A DNA stretch of 64,000 nt from Candidatus Bathyarchaeota archaeon (GTDB taxonomy: Archaea > Thermoproteota > Bathyarchaeia > TCS64). How positions within the stretch are numbered: the first letter of the stretch is position 1; every line of letters starts with the position of its first letter. The notes under the pieces are model-generated. The model worked only from the letters and a program-made list of their open reading frames with translations, made no database searches and was not told where the DNA came from. Below, in pieces: positions 33,751 through 42,651 of this stretch. The DNA lies in assembly GCA_026394265.1 (NCBI GenBank), contig JAPKYO010000028.1:56813-120812 (forward strand). Reading direction: 5' to 3'. A program made the translations under genes and the position numbers.

Positions 33751-34104
33751 ATGGAATTCGAAATAGTATCAATCCTGATCAGCCTAGTTGCACAGATCAT
33801 CATCATGGTTCCCGCCCTCTGGATCGTGGGGCGGATGCTCACAAGCGCCCAAAACGCGAAGTTCACCGACGCCATCATGATCGTCGTACTCGGTAGCATC
33901 GCGAGCACCGTCGTCGGCCTCTTCCTACCGGGCATCGTCGGCTCGCTCGTGCAGGTCATCGTCTACCTCTACCTGATCAAGAAGTACTACGAGTGCAGCT
34001 GGGGCAAAGCCGCTGCCGTCGCCGTCGTCACGGTGCTCGTCTTCGTGATAATCGCCGCAGTGCTCGGGGTAGTCCTCGGCGTCAGCCTCGGCGGCCTCTA
34101 CTAA
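33751..34104 (+). CDS. Small membrane protein, 117 aa
   Basis: 117 residues with three to four hydrophobic helices (about 5-26, 41-58, 61-76 and 87-112) and few charged residues, among them the patch KKYYECSWGKAAA. No family is recognised. It follows archaease by 63 bp, has an ATG start, and is closed by a strong hairpin terminator. Expression with guaA is possible but a TATA-like TTTTATATAG at about 33711-33720 suggests its own promoter. Confidence 0.65.
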   Translation: MEFEIVSILISLVAQIIIMVPALWIVGRMLTSAQNAKFTDAIMIVVLGSIASTVVGLFLPGIVGSLVQVIVYLYLIKKYYECSWGKAAAVAVVTVLVFVIIAAVLGVVLGVSLGGLY

Positions 34105-34108
34105 GAAT

Positions 34109-34145
34109 CCACGCCTCTGGGCGTGGAAACGCCCTTTTTTAAAAA
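34109..34145. terminator. Bidirectional hairpin terminator
   Basis: CCACGCC (34109-34115) and GGCGTGG (34120-34126) form a seven-pair stem with a short loop, followed by a T run on the plus strand (34135-34140) and an A run that gives Ts on the minus strand. It lies between two convergent genes. Confidence 0.75.
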
Positions 34146-34153
34146 TCGATGGG

Positions 34154-34603
34154 TTAGTTTAGAGACTTTAGGATTTTTAGCGCATCGTCCACGTGTGCCT
34201 TCATGTCGATCTGGGAGCTGAAGACGTGACGGATGACGCCGTCTTTGTCGATGACGAATGTGACCCTCCCCGGGAGCAGGTGGCCGGCGACTCCGTACAA
34301 CTTCTTTATATCCCCCTTTTCGTCGCTGAGTAGGCTGAAGGGGAGCAAATAGGCGTCCCTGAACTTCCTGTGCGACTCCGGGCTGTCGGCACTCACACCG
34401 ACTACCTCGGCGCCCGCCTCGGTGAAGTCCTCGTAGGCGTCCCTGAAGTGGCACGCCTCCTTCGTGCAGCCTGAGGTGAAGTCCTTCGGGTAGAAGTAGA
34501 GGACGACGACTCTCCCCTTTAACGAGAAGAGTGTAACCGGCTTCCCATCCTGATCTGGGAGGGTGAAGTCGGGGGCGGCCTCCCCAACCTTCACGTTTAC
34601 CAA
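34154..34603 (-). CDS. Peroxiredoxin, Bcp/PrxQ type
   Basis: 149 residues of a thioredoxin-fold peroxidase that reduces hydroperoxides. The peroxidatic cysteine is in YFYPKDFTSGCTKEACHFRD (about 36-55), followed four residues later by the resolving cysteine typical of the atypical 2-Cys BCP type. VVGVSADSPESHRKF and the GRVTFVIDKDGVI strand also fit. It lies in a stress-related neighbourhood with a hybrid-cluster protein operon upstream on the same strand. Confidence 0.93.
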   Translation of the reverse strand: MVNVKVGEAAPDFTLPDQDGKPVTLFSLKGRVVVLYFYPKDFTSGCTKEACHFRDAYEDFTEAGAEVVGVSADSPESHRKFRDAYLLPFSLLSDEKGDIKKLYGVAGHLLPGRVTFVIDKDGVIRHVFSSQIDMKAHVDDALKILKSLN

Positions 34604-34645
34604 TATGATCGAGTCTGAAAAGTGAATGGTGGGAGATAAACGAGA

Positions 34646-34993
34646 TTATAGTATCTTCGTGGGCTCGATCTGTCTTGGGACCTTGCACACCAGGAACCTC
34701 AGGGTCCCGCTGCCCCGGTTATACCAGCAGTGAGGGATCCCCTTCGGGCTCTCTATGAGTGTGTCGGGGCCGACCTCCCTCTGCTCCTCACCTACTTCCA
34801 CGACCCCCCTGCCCTCGAGGACGTAGAAGAACACGTCGGTTGGAGTGATATGCCGCTTCAGCTGCTCACCCGGCCTCAGCGTCAGGTGCGTCACGGTCGC
34901 ATGCTCCGTGTTGTAGAGGGACCTGGACTCGACGCCGTGGGGGTTCTGCCCGGTCTGAGCCGACTTGACCTCGACTACCTTCACTGGCTTCAC
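34646..34993 (-). CDS. Cupin-domain protein downstream of hcp
   Basis: About 115 residues with one cupin domain: TLRPGEQLKRHITPTDVFFY (motif 1; Arg-His then a Glu-free variant) and GPDTLIESPKGIPHCWYN (motif 2 with the final His). The first motif has only one clear metal histidine, so metal binding is less certain than for the cupin at 8414. The GTG at 34993 overlaps the hcp stop codon; another GTG follows three codons later. Translational coupling to hcp suggests a role in the same response, perhaps NO or hydroxylamine stress. Confidence 0.75.
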   Translation of the reverse strand: MKPVKVVEVKSAQTGQNPHGVESRSLYNTEHATVTHLTLRPGEQLKRHITPTDVFFYVLEGRGVVEVGEEQREVGPDTLIESPKGIPHCWYNRGSGTLRFLVCKVPRQIEPTKIL

Positions 34994-36648
34994 CCGAGGA
35001 TGGCCTTTAGGTCGGCGTCGGGGGTAGTGATGGGCATTATGTTGTAGTTGTCGACCAGCACCTTCAACACGTTGGGCGTGAGGAAGGCGGGTAGGCTTGG
35101 GCCGAGGCGGATGTTCTTGATGCCGAGGCTGAGCAGCGTCAGCAGTATGGCGACCGCCTTCTGCTCGTACCAGCTCAGGATCATGCTGAGTGGTAGCTCG
35201 TTGACGCCGACGCCGAATGCCTTGCTCAGGGCCACGGCGATCTGTATGGCTGAGTATGCGTCGTTGCACTGGCCGATGTCGAGAAGCCTGGGTATCCCCT
35301 CGATGTCGCCCAGGTCCTTGTCGAAGAACCTGTACTTGCCGCATGCGAGTGTGAGGACCACGCAGTCCTTGGGCACCTTCTCGACGAACTCGGTGTAGTA
35401 GTTGCGCCCGGGCTTCGCCCCGTCGCAGCCCGCGACCAGGAAGAAGTGCCTGATCTTCTTCTCCTTGATCAGCTCGATGACCTTGGGGGCGACGTTCATC
35501 ACGGCGTCGTGGCCGAAGCCAACCATGACCGAGCCCGCCTCCTTGTCCTCCTGGAAGCCGGGCATCTCAAGCGCCTTCTTTATGACGGGTGTGAAGTCCT
35601 TGTCGGCGACGTGTGCGGCGCCGGGCCAGCCGACGAGCCCAGTCGTGTAGATGTTACCGATGTAGCTCGGGGCGGGGCGCTGTATGCAGTTTGTCGTCAT
35701 CAGTATGGAGCCGGGGAAGGTGTAGAACTCCCTGATCTGGTTCTGCCACGCGGTGCCGTAGTGGCCGTAGAAGTGGCTGTACTTCTTCAGCATCGGGTAG
35801 CCGTGGGTCGGCAGCATCTCGCCGTGGGTGTAGACGTTGATGCCCTTGCCCTCCGTCTGCTTGAGGAGCAGTTCGAGGTCCTTCAGGTCGTGTCCCGAGA
35901 CGAGGATCGCCTTGCCCTTCCTGTGGCCGAGGGGGACAACCGTCGGCACGGGGTTCCCGTAGGCGCCCGTGTTGGCGGCGTCGAGTAGCTCCATGGCGCG
36001 GAGGTTCGTCTTCCCAGCCTCCATGACGAGGCCGAGGTAGTCGTTGAGACCCAGAGCGGGGTTCGCGGCTGCCGCGAAGCCCCTCTCGATGAAGGCGTAG
36101 ACGCCCTCGTCCTCCTTGCCGAGTATCGCGGCGTGGTCCGCGTAGGCGCTTATCCCCTTGAGCCCGTAGATTAGCGTCCAGCGTAGGCTGTGGACATCGC
36201 TCCCGGCGTCTGGCTCGGACTTGATCCCTACCTTCTCACCCGCCTTCACAAGCTCGACGAGGTCGTCGGAGGGGACAAAGCTAGCCATGTCCTCGGGCAG
36301 CTTCGCCTTGACGAGTTGATTCAGTTTATCCCTGTAGGTGACAGCCTTCTGGATCATCCCGACGATCCTGTCGGGGTCGAAGTTGACGTTTGTAAGCGTC
36401 GCGAATGTTGCCTCGCAGACGAAGCGGTCGATCCTCCGGTCGTAGATGCCCCTCTTCCGGCCCTCGACCGCGACGATCGACAGCCCCTTCAGGGCGTAGA
36501 TCAGCAGGTCTTGGAGGGTCGCGACCTCCGGGTTCTTGCCGCAGACACCCATCTGGGTGCATCCCTTGCCCTGAGCCGTCTGTTCGCACTGGTAGCAGAA
36601 CATCGGGAACTCTGGTCCTTTTTCTACCTCAACTTTTGCATCGTGCAT
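34990..36648 (-). CDS. hcp: Hybrid cluster protein (hydroxylamine/NO reductase, Hcp)
   Basis: 552 residues. The N-terminal cysteine motif, MFCYQCEQTAQGKGCTQMG (about 16-34), binds the [4Fe-4S] cluster, with the CxxC and wider spacing of the archaeal/clostridial class. Ligands of the 4Fe-2S-2O hybrid cluster are visible in GHDLKDLE (His), THGEMLPTHGYP (Glu), TTNCIQ (Cys), AGCDGAKPGRNYYTE (Cys) and GQCNDAYSA (Cys). Hcp reduces nitric oxide or hydroxylamine under anaerobic nitrosative stress. ATG 36648 is selected by an AAAGGTGA ribosome site; the upstream frame extension is spurious. An ArsR regulator lies 13 bp upstream. Confidence 0.95.
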   Translation of the reverse strand: MHDAKVEVEKGPEFPMFCYQCEQTAQGKGCTQMGVCGKNPEVATLQDLLIYALKGLSIVAVEGRKRGIYDRRIDRFVCEATFATLTNVNFDPDRIVGMIQKAVTYRDKLNQLVKAKLPEDMASFVPSDDLVELVKAGEKVGIKSEPDAGSDVHSLRWTLIYGLKGISAYADHAAILGKEDEGVYAFIERGFAAAANPALGLNDYLGLVMEAGKTNLRAMELLDAANTGAYGNPVPTVVPLGHRKGKAILVSGHDLKDLELLLKQTEGKGINVYTHGEMLPTHGYPMLKKYSHFYGHYGTAWQNQIREFYTFPGSILMTTNCIQRPAPSYIGNIYTTGLVGWPGAAHVADKDFTPVIKKALEMPGFQEDKEAGSVMVGFGHDAVMNVAPKVIELIKEKKIRHFFLVAGCDGAKPGRNYYTEFVEKVPKDCVVLTLACGKYRFFDKDLGDIEGIPRLLDIGQCNDAYSAIQIAVALSKAFGVGVNELPLSMILSWYEQKAVAILLTLLSLGIKNIRLGPSLPAFLTPNVLKVLVDNYNIMPITTPDADLKAILG

Positions 36649-36661
36649 TTCATTTTCACCT

Positions 36662-36979
36662 TTACTTCGACTCTGAGCAGGCGCCGTGGAAGGGGCAGTG
36701 GTTCTCGGCGTGGTTCTCAACCACCTTGAATATTCCCTCGACGGTCTCCTTGTTTACGGAGTATATCTTCTCCTTGCCATTTCGTTCGGAACTGATCAAG
36801 TTACACCTTTCCAATGTTCTCAGGTTGTGGCTGACCATGCTGTGCTCCTGGCCGATGGCGTCGGCGAGGTCGGTCACGTTCATCGGCGTGGTCCTGAGTT
36901 TTTCGAGGATGGCGAGGCGCGTTGGGTTGGCTAGGGTGGAGAAGAAGCCGTAGCATATGTCGGTTAGTCCTCTTTTCAA
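36662..36979 (-). CDS. ArsR-family regulator of the hcp operon
   Basis: 105 residues with an ArsR winged helix: FFSTLANPTRLAILEKLRTT (about 12-31), NVTDLADAIGQEHSMVSHNL (about 34-53) and the wing region SSERNGKEKIYSV. The C-terminus has the motif NHCPFHGACSESK, two cysteines and two histidines that could ligate a metal or an iron-sulfur or nitrosylated centre. It is the first gene of an operon with hcp and a cupin, so it probably senses nitrosative or metal stress and controls its own operon. Confidence 0.88.
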   Translation of the reverse strand: MKRGLTDICYGFFSTLANPTRLAILEKLRTTPMNVTDLADAIGQEHSMVSHNLRTLERCNLISSERNGKEKIYSVNKETVEGIFKVVENHAENHCPFHGACSESK

Positions 36980-36992
36980 ACCCGCTCACATC

Positions 36993-37022
36993 TGAAGATT
37001 TCTTCATGTGAAGAAGACTTCA
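36993..37022. promoter_or_regulatory. Tandem palindromic operators before arsR-hcp
   Basis: TGAAGA-TT-TCTTCA (36993-37006) and TGAAG-AAGA-CTTCA (37009-37022) are adjacent inverted repeats lying between the arsR start and a minus-strand TATA-like element at about 37021-37033. Their position suits autorepression by the ArsR protein. The link is inferred. Confidence 0.65.
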
Positions 37023-37126
37023 TATATATTTAAGGGTTATGAACCTGCTTTGCCTAATGGCTTAAAAAAAAGTTAACCTTTATATCTCCGGACAAACTGG
37101 CATTAACGTCCACGAGTGAATAAGTA

Positions 37127-37498
37127 TTGACACTAACCATCGACACCGCGGGACACGGACTTGCCATGGTGCTCAAAGACTACCAAGAGGAGGCACTCCA
37201 CTACATCTGGGAGAAGAAGGGGGAGGGTGCCAGCTCACGGGACGTCTGGAGCATGGTTAACAAGACCTTAAAGACTAGGAGCATCAGCAGGGCTTCAATC
37301 ATCAACTTCCTCAACGCTATGGTTGACGAGGGAGTTCTCAACTACACGGAGATAACGGGTAAGGGCGGACACCGCCGCATCTACTCGACGAAGCTCAACG
37401 AGGCCCAGTTCAAACAGTACATCGCTGAGGTAGTCCTCAGGAACCTGATGCGCGACTTTCCAGTAGAGACGAAAGAAGCAATAAAAAAGGTCAAGTAG
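37127..37498 (+). CDS. BlaI/MecI-like winged-helix protein
   Basis: 123 residues: VLKDYQEEALHYIWEKKGEG (about 16-35) and SSRDVWSMVNKTLKTRSISR then IINFLNAMVDEGVLNYTEIT form a winged helix of the penicillinase-repressor type, with GKGGHRRIYS as the wing. The GTG/TTG start at 37127 keeps the N-terminal DTAGHGLAM segment; ATG 37166 is an alternative. A TATA-like TTTATATCT is at about 37079. No beta-lactam or protease sensor gene is adjacent except the M20 hydrolase downstream. Confidence 0.8.
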   Translation: MTLTIDTAGHGLAMVLKDYQEEALHYIWEKKGEGASSRDVWSMVNKTLKTRSISRASIINFLNAMVDEGVLNYTEITGKGGHRRIYSTKLNEAQFKQYIAEVVLRNLMRDFPVETKEAIKKVK

Positions 37499-37592
37499 AC
37501 TCCCCTTTCTTTTCATTTTTTCCAGCCCAGAGGGTAGTGGGCTCCCTGCCCACATGTTATAAATTGTGAACGGGTATTTTCTACGACTTATC

Positions 37593-39116
37593 ATGGTGAA
37601 GCTGACGAAGGAGAAGAGGACGGCCTTCGAGCACATCGAGGGGAACTCGGAGAAGATCAGCGAGATTCATCAGCTGATCTGGAGGTACGCGGAGACTGCT
37701 CTTCGCGAGTACAAGAGCTACGACGCCTTGGTGAAGTGGCATAGGGAGGAGGGCTTCGAGGTTGAGGATGGTATAGCGGGGATGCCCACCGCCTATGTCG
37801 CAACTTGGGGGAAGGGCAAACCAGTCATCTCAACCTACACCGAGTACGACGCCGTGCCCGAGACGGCGCAGGAACCCGTGACTCACAGGGAGGCGGAGAA
37901 TCCCTGGCAGGCGGGGCACACCGATCCCCATAGCGCACTGGGCGTAGCGGCCGCCGCTGGAGCCCACGCCGTGAAGCACGCCATGGAGAAGCACGGCCTC
38001 AAGGGCACCATCAAGATATTCGGCGCCCCCGGCGAGAAGATATGCATCTCCAAGCCCTACGAGGCGGCGAGGGGCTACTACGACGGCCTCGACGCCACCG
38101 TCGCGTGGCACCCGAGGGGATCGACATCCGTCATGTACGAGACCCAGTGGGGGAGCTACTGGTGCGTCGCATTCGTCTTCGACTGTGATCAGCCCGAGAC
38201 GTGGATGAGCTACGCCCCCGACCTGCCCGTGCAGACACGCGCCCCCGGGGCACTGGACGCCGTCTGCCTCATGTACACGACGACGAAGTACACGAAGGAG
38301 TCGATGCTCCCCCGGACCGGGCTGTGGACCATCAACGAGGCGATCCTCGTCGCCGGTCAGGCCACGGCGGACAACCTGCCGCCGAGAGTCGGCGTCATCA
38401 CGTACGCCTTCAGAAGCCCCAGCCTCGTACAGCAGGAACAGATCTATAAGGTTCTGCTGAACAACGCCGAGTCGGTGGCGAAGATTACAGGGTGCAAGCT
38501 CGGGATAAAGTGGGTGGCGAAGACGAGGACGGGTCTCTTCAACAAGGAACTCGCCGACCTCGCCTACGAGAACCTCGAACTCATCGGCGCCCCCAAGTTC
38601 ACAGAGGACGACAAGGAGAAGGCGCGGGAGATCGTTCGGAAGCTCGGGCACAAGCCGCCGCAGGAGCCGTACAACGAGAAGCTCACGCCGCCCGACGAGT
38701 GGGAGAAGGCGTGGAGGAAGCCGATCCCCAACTACCAGACGCACCACGGGAGCGACGACTACGTCGAGTTCACCTGGCACTGCCCCACGGTCTGGATACA
38801 GGTCTACGTCCCCAGCGTCAGCGTCCCCGGCGTCAGGCTCCCCGCATGGACCCGGTACTCCCTCTGCGGCATGAAGGGCGTCATCGATAAGAGCATCTAC
38901 ACCGCCGGGAAGGCGATCAGCGGCACCATGATGGATCTTGTCACGGACCCCGAGAGGCTCAAGGCGTGCAAGGACGAGTGGAAGGAGAGGACGAGCAAGT
39001 ACATGGAGAGGCCGCTCCTCCCGCCGGACATGGAGCCGCCCGTGGATCTGCCCTGGCCGGAGTACGTCACGACCCCGAGGGGCAGGGAGTGGCACATCCC
39101 ACCCTTCAAGGTCTGA
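37593..39116 (+). CDS. M20-family amidohydrolase (AbgB-like)
   Basis: 507 residues of the M20 metallopeptidase family. The order ISTYTEYDAVPET (about 80-92) and AGHTDPHSALGVAAAAGAHA (about 107-126), then IKIFGAPGEK with the catalytic or metal-binding Glu, and YWCVAFVFD, resembles the p-aminobenzoyl-glutamate hydrolase B-like group. The usual GHxCGHD metal motif is altered to GHTDPHS, which still offers two histidines and an Asp. The C-terminus contains a final SVPGVRLPAW His-free segment. ATG 37593 fits the family N-terminus better than an upstream GTG. Substrate unknown. Confidence 0.85.
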   Translation: MVKLTKEKRTAFEHIEGNSEKISEIHQLIWRYAETALREYKSYDALVKWHREEGFEVEDGIAGMPTAYVATWGKGKPVISTYTEYDAVPETAQEPVTHREAENPWQAGHTDPHSALGVAAAAGAHAVKHAMEKHGLKGTIKIFGAPGEKICISKPYEAARGYYDGLDATVAWHPRGSTSVMYETQWGSYWCVAFVFDCDQPETWMSYAPDLPVQTRAPGALDAVCLMYTTTKYTKESMLPRTGLWTINEAILVAGQATADNLPPRVGVITYAFRSPSLVQQEQIYKVLLNNAESVAKITGCKLGIKWVAKTRTGLFNKELADLAYENLELIGAPKFTEDDKEKAREIVRKLGHKPPQEPYNEKLTPPDEWEKAWRKPIPNYQTHHGSDDYVEFTWHCPTVWIQVYVPSVSVPGVRLPAWTRYSLCGMKGVIDKSIYTAGKAISGTMMDLVTDPERLKACKDEWKERTSKYMERPLLPPDMEPPVDLPWPEYVTTPRGREWHIPPFKV

Positions 39117-39199
39117 CGTGGCTGTTCTATTCTTTCGTACAGTCGTTCTAAACTATGGGTATAATAGCCCCACACACCCTCTCTTTTTCGGTAATATCA

Positions 39200-40000
39200 A
39201 TGGAGAAAACACAGCAGGTTGTATCCGTACTAGCGGTATGTGCCAGCATCCTCCTCGCGGGGATGATAATCACATACAAGCCCGGCATGGTCGCCGAGTT
39301 CACCGAGTTCAGGTTCCCCACAGGCGTCGCGGCGGGGCCAACATACTCGACCGTCGCCGCCCTCGACACCACCGCCACCCCCAAGACCATGAGCATCACA
39401 GGCACAGGCGTCGTCAACGTGAAGACCGACCAGGCAACGGTAATCCTCGGCGTCTACACTGAGGGCAAGTCAGCCGGCGCCGCCATCGAGGAAAACGCTG
39501 CCCTCATGACCGCCGTCATCAGCTCCCTAAAGCAGCTCGGCTTCACAGACGACGACATGAAGACCACCAGCTACGGTGTGACCCCCACATACAACTGGGA
39601 GATCCAGTCCGTAGTCGGCTACCAGGTCACCAACCTGATCCAGGTCAAGATCAATGACCTCGCCAAGGTTGGCCCCACGATCGACGCAGCCTCCGCGGCC
39701 GGCGCCAACAGGGTGGACTCCATCAGCTTCGGCATATCCGACGCGACGGCCCAGACGATGAAGCTCCAGGCATACACCGCTGCCATCAACGACGCCAAGG
39801 CGAAGAGCGACGTGATAACCAGCGGGCTCGGTGTTAGCGTCAAGGGCGTCCAGAGCATCTCGGAGAGCTACTACTACCCGTACACCGAGTACCGGAGCTA
39901 CGACGCCGCCGTATCCAGCTCAGGCAAGGCATCGACGCCTGTGCTATCGGGCAACCTCAGCGTCACCGTGACACTGAACATCGTCTACCTCATCGAGTAA
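39200..40000 (+). CDS. SIMPL-domain (DUF541) secreted or anchored protein
   Basis: 266 residues with an N-terminal signal or anchor helix (VVSVLAVCASILLAGMIITY, about 7-26) and a SIMPL domain: TMSITGTGVVNVKTDQATVI (about 61-80), VISSLKQLGFTDDDMKTTSY (about 107-126), VTNLIQVKINDLAKVG and a final LSVTVTLNIVYLIE. DUF541 proteins are extracytoplasmic and of unknown role, some stress related. Start ATG 39200 is chosen because the upstream in-frame part lacks coding character. It ends in a T-rich stretch. Confidence 0.88.
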   Translation: MEKTQQVVSVLAVCASILLAGMIITYKPGMVAEFTEFRFPTGVAAGPTYSTVAALDTTATPKTMSITGTGVVNVKTDQATVILGVYTEGKSAGAAIEENAALMTAVISSLKQLGFTDDDMKTTSYGVTPTYNWEIQSVVGYQVTNLIQVKINDLAKVGPTIDAASAAGANRVDSISFGISDATAQTMKLQAYTAAINDAKAKSDVITSGLGVSVKGVQSISESYYYPYTEYRSYDAAVSSSGKASTPVLSGNLSVTVTLNIVYLIE

Positions 40001-40032
40001 AACCATTTTTTCACCTTTTTTTAGAATACTAT

Positions 40033-40076
40033 AGAGCCTACTCTACCACGATCCCGGAACTTGTGGTAGAAGCTCT
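40033..40076. terminator. Strong stem-loop between convergent genes
   Basis: TCTACCAC (40042-40049) pairs with GTGGTAGA (40063-40070), with further pairing of AGAGC (40033-40037) and GCTCT (40072-40076). T runs at 40006-40022 precede it on the plus strand. It lies between the SIMPL gene and the permease gene. Confidence 0.6.
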
Positions 40077-40099
40077 GGGGAGTGTTGCTTGGTCGCACC

Positions 40100-41707
40100 C
40101 TATACCCCGAGGCCGATCAGTAACCCTGCCATGACCGCGACGAGGGCGAGTATGATCAGCGAGATGAGCAGGTTCCTGCGCATGATGATGCTCTCTACCT
40201 CCTTGCCCGCCGCGATGGTGTTGACCGAGCTCGCAATCTTGCTCGGCGTCACGGCGCTGGCGACGCCGCCCGCCACACCGTGGCTCGCGAAGAGCGTCAT
40301 GAAGCCCTTCTCCCCAAGGTTGAGGTTGGTAGCGGCCGCCCGCTGGATCTTGTAGAACAGGATGCTGCTGGTCGTCTCGGAGCCCGCCGCGATGGCGCCT
40401 ATGTAGCCGAGGGACGAGGCGGCGTATATGTAGGCGGCGCCGAAGACCATCGTGAAGGTGTCGCCGAGTACCTTGTTGATCGTGCTCCCCGCCATGACCC
40501 AGGCGAGGCAGAAGAAGATGATGCTGATGGCCACGTTGATGGGCATCCTCTTTAACCACACCTTCTTCGTCCGCGAGAGCTCCTCCGCCTTGGGCCTGAG
40601 GGTGAAGTAGCTTATGCCGGTGGCTATGAAGATCCACGTGTAGATCTGGCTGAGCACGTCGAGGTCGACCTTCTGGGAGCCAACGTGTATGACCTCTAGT
40701 TGTCCGGGGAGGGCGCTGAGGTAGGCTCCGACCTGCGGAATGCTGACGAAGGCGGCGAGGGCGAGCAGTATGATCAGCGGGCTGAAGCATCGGAGCTCCT
40801 CCCTACCGAGTGGTGGAGACTTCTCCTTCTTCACGCCCCTGATGTGCTCGTAGAGGTGGAGGGAGAGCATAGTAAGCGCCCCGGCGAGGACGCCGATGAT
40901 CCTGATCGGTATGACCTCATACGCGTAGTAGAAGTCGATGTATGAGAAGGCGAGGCAGGCGAGCGAGATGGTGAGCCCGGACAGTATGGCGGGGACGAGC
41001 CCCTTACGGATAGACTTCATCCCCCCCAGCAGCCAGAGGATAGCCAGGCTGAACGCCGTCGAAACGACTGGGAGATAGAGGCTGATCTTGTAGGCGAAGT
41101 CGATCTGGCTAAACCCATAGGACTGCGCCGGGAGGGTTATGGGGAGGCCGAGGATGGCGAAGCTCGTGGTCGGGTCGTACCCGAGCACGGCGACCGCGAC
41201 GCTTTGCAGCGGGGTGAAGCCCATCGACAGGAGGAGGGGTGGGAAGAGTGTCGGGGTCGTCACCCCGAGGCAGGTGAGGAAGCTGCCGAAGCCGAGCCCG
41301 ATGTAGAGTGCCTGCATCTCGTCCCCGACCACCTGCCTCTTGATGACGTTGGCAACGACCTTCAGGGCACCAGTCTCATCCATCAGGTAGACCATGAGCA
41401 TCGTCGCGGCGCTGGTAAGAGCCAAACCGAAGCTCTTCAAAACGCCTACGGCCGTGTTCTCGAAGGCCGCCTGTACGGTCGTGTCGAACTGGAGGAGGAC
41501 GAGGACTGTGGTGAGGGCGTACCCGATCACCGCCATCTTCAATCCTCCTTGTCGTAGGAAGGCGATGCCGATGAGTATCACTAGAATGGGGTAAGCGGCG
41601 AGGGGGAAACGCCAGATCGTTCCCTGACCCAACGCCGCTAGTGCGTAGAAGACTACGCCGAGGCCAGCCAATGCTGCGAAGGCGACGCGCTGATCCTTGA
41701 AGTCCAT
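40100..41707 (-). CDS. L-lactate permease-like (LctP family) transporter
   Basis: About 535 residues with 12 or more membrane helices. Family-type stretches are GFGSFLTCLGVTTPTLFPPL (about 164-183), GSETTSSILFYKIQRAAATN (about 453-472) and ASHGVAGGVASAVTPSKIAS (about 486-505), which correspond to conserved regions of the LctP proton-coupled lactate or glycolate carriers. ATG at 41707 (DFKDQRVAF) is preferred since the 24 upstream residues are unlike the family. A 2-hydroxyacid substrate is inferred; a LarA-like racemase is about 10 kb away. Confidence 0.8.
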   Translation of the reverse strand: MDFKDQRVAFAALAGLGVVFYALAALGQGTIWRFPLAAYPILVILIGIAFLRQGGLKMAVIGYALTTVLVLLQFDTTVQAAFENTAVGVLKSFGLALTSAATMLMVYLMDETGALKVVANVIKRQVVGDEMQALYIGLGFGSFLTCLGVTTPTLFPPLLLSMGFTPLQSVAVAVLGYDPTTSFAILGLPITLPAQSYGFSQIDFAYKISLYLPVVSTAFSLAILWLLGGMKSIRKGLVPAILSGLTISLACLAFSYIDFYYAYEVIPIRIIGVLAGALTMLSLHLYEHIRGVKKEKSPPLGREELRCFSPLIILLALAAFVSIPQVGAYLSALPGQLEVIHVGSQKVDLDVLSQIYTWIFIATGISYFTLRPKAEELSRTKKVWLKRMPINVAISIIFFCLAWVMAGSTINKVLGDTFTMVFGAAYIYAASSLGYIGAIAAGSETTSSILFYKIQRAAATNLNLGEKGFMTLFASHGVAGGVASAVTPSKIASSVNTIAAGKEVESIIMRRNLLISLIILALVAVMAGLLIGLGV

Positions 41708-41815
41708 GTCGTTGCACCGGAATAGAGTCGAATCGCCTATCTTCGATTTAAAATGTGCTAAGAAAATGCGGTACACCACGATGATCTATTATGGATCGTC
41801 CATTAAGTTGAACAC

Positions 41816-42613
41816 ATGTCCAGCATCGCTTCGGTTACTCCAACGATCTGTTCGCTATTCGGGGTTAAGCCGCCGAGGGATTCGGGGGCGAAGCCCGTCG
41901 ACTCGGTTCTCGAAGAGGCAGCGAAAAAGCTCAAGGGTGGAAAGGTCGAGAAGGCCCTGATATACGCGCCCGACGCCATCGGGGAGGGGCTCTATCGCGA
42001 CTACGAGAAGCTGTTCTCGGGCGTCAAGAAGATGGCGCCCCTAGAGGTAGAGATGAAGTCGGTCATACCCACGTGGACCCCCGTGTGCTTCAGCAGCATG
42101 TTCACAGGCGCCCAGCCCGAGGTCCACGGCATAACGAAGTACGAGAAACCCGTCCTAAGCTGCGACACACTCTTCGACGCACTAGTGAGAGGGAAGAAGA
42201 GGGCCGCCATAGTGGCGGTCAAGGGGAGCAGCATCGACCTCGTCTTCAGAAACAGGAAGATAGACTACTACACGGAGGAGTACGACCCACAGGTCGAGGC
42301 GCGGGTCCTCGACATCCTGAAGGCGAAGGACTACGACCTCATCTTAGCCTACCACCAGGAGTACGATGACCTGATGCACGCCTCGACCCCTCGGGACCCG
42401 AAGGCCCTGTTAGCGTTCAGGAGGCACCTAAAGAGCTTCGAGACCCTCGCCGCGGCGTTCAACGAGAGGTACGCCTCGGAGAACAGGGTGGTCGCCTTCA
42501 CCCCGGACCACGGCACACACATAGACCCCGCGACGGGCAAGGGCACACACGGCACCGACAGCCCCGAGGACATGGACGTCCACCACTTCTGGGGCATCAA
42601 CAGGGGAAACTAA
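41816..42613 (+). CDS. Alkaline-phosphatase-fold protein
   Basis: 265 residues. The pieces VIPTWTPVCFSSMFTGAQPE (about 82-101), DALVRGKKRAAIVAVKGSS, LILAYHQEYDDLMHASTPRD and AFTPDHGTH fit the alkaline phosphatase / phosphodiesterase superfamily: a Thr nucleophile region after VIPTWTP, and Asp/His metal ligands in YDDLMH and PDHGTHID. The protein is short and lacks the long insertions of phosphoglycerate mutases. A phosphoesterase or phosphopentomutase-like role is possible; the substrate is unknown. Confidence 0.75.
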   Translation: MSSIASVTPTICSLFGVKPPRDSGAKPVDSVLEEAAKKLKGGKVEKALIYAPDAIGEGLYRDYEKLFSGVKKMAPLEVEMKSVIPTWTPVCFSSMFTGAQPEVHGITKYEKPVLSCDTLFDALVRGKKRAAIVAVKGSSIDLVFRNRKIDYYTEEYDPQVEARVLDILKAKDYDLILAYHQEYDDLMHASTPRDPKALLAFRRHLKSFETLAAAFNERYASENRVVAFTPDHGTHIDPATGKGTHGTDSPEDMDVHHFWGINRGN

Positions 42614-42651
42614 GCCTTTTACACCACCAATCACCGGGAGCATTGAACAAC

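Noticed and set aside
36649..36720. Upstream extension of hcp
   Set aside because: It overlaps the arsR gene end and gives residues unlike the family. The ATG at 36648 has a good ribosome-binding sequence.
37830..39095. Long minus-strand open frame opposite the M20 hydrolase gene
   Set aside because: The sequence is low in complexity, rich in Arg/Gly/Leu/Val/Asp, and mirrors the well-supported M20 gene on the other strand. No family is recognisable.
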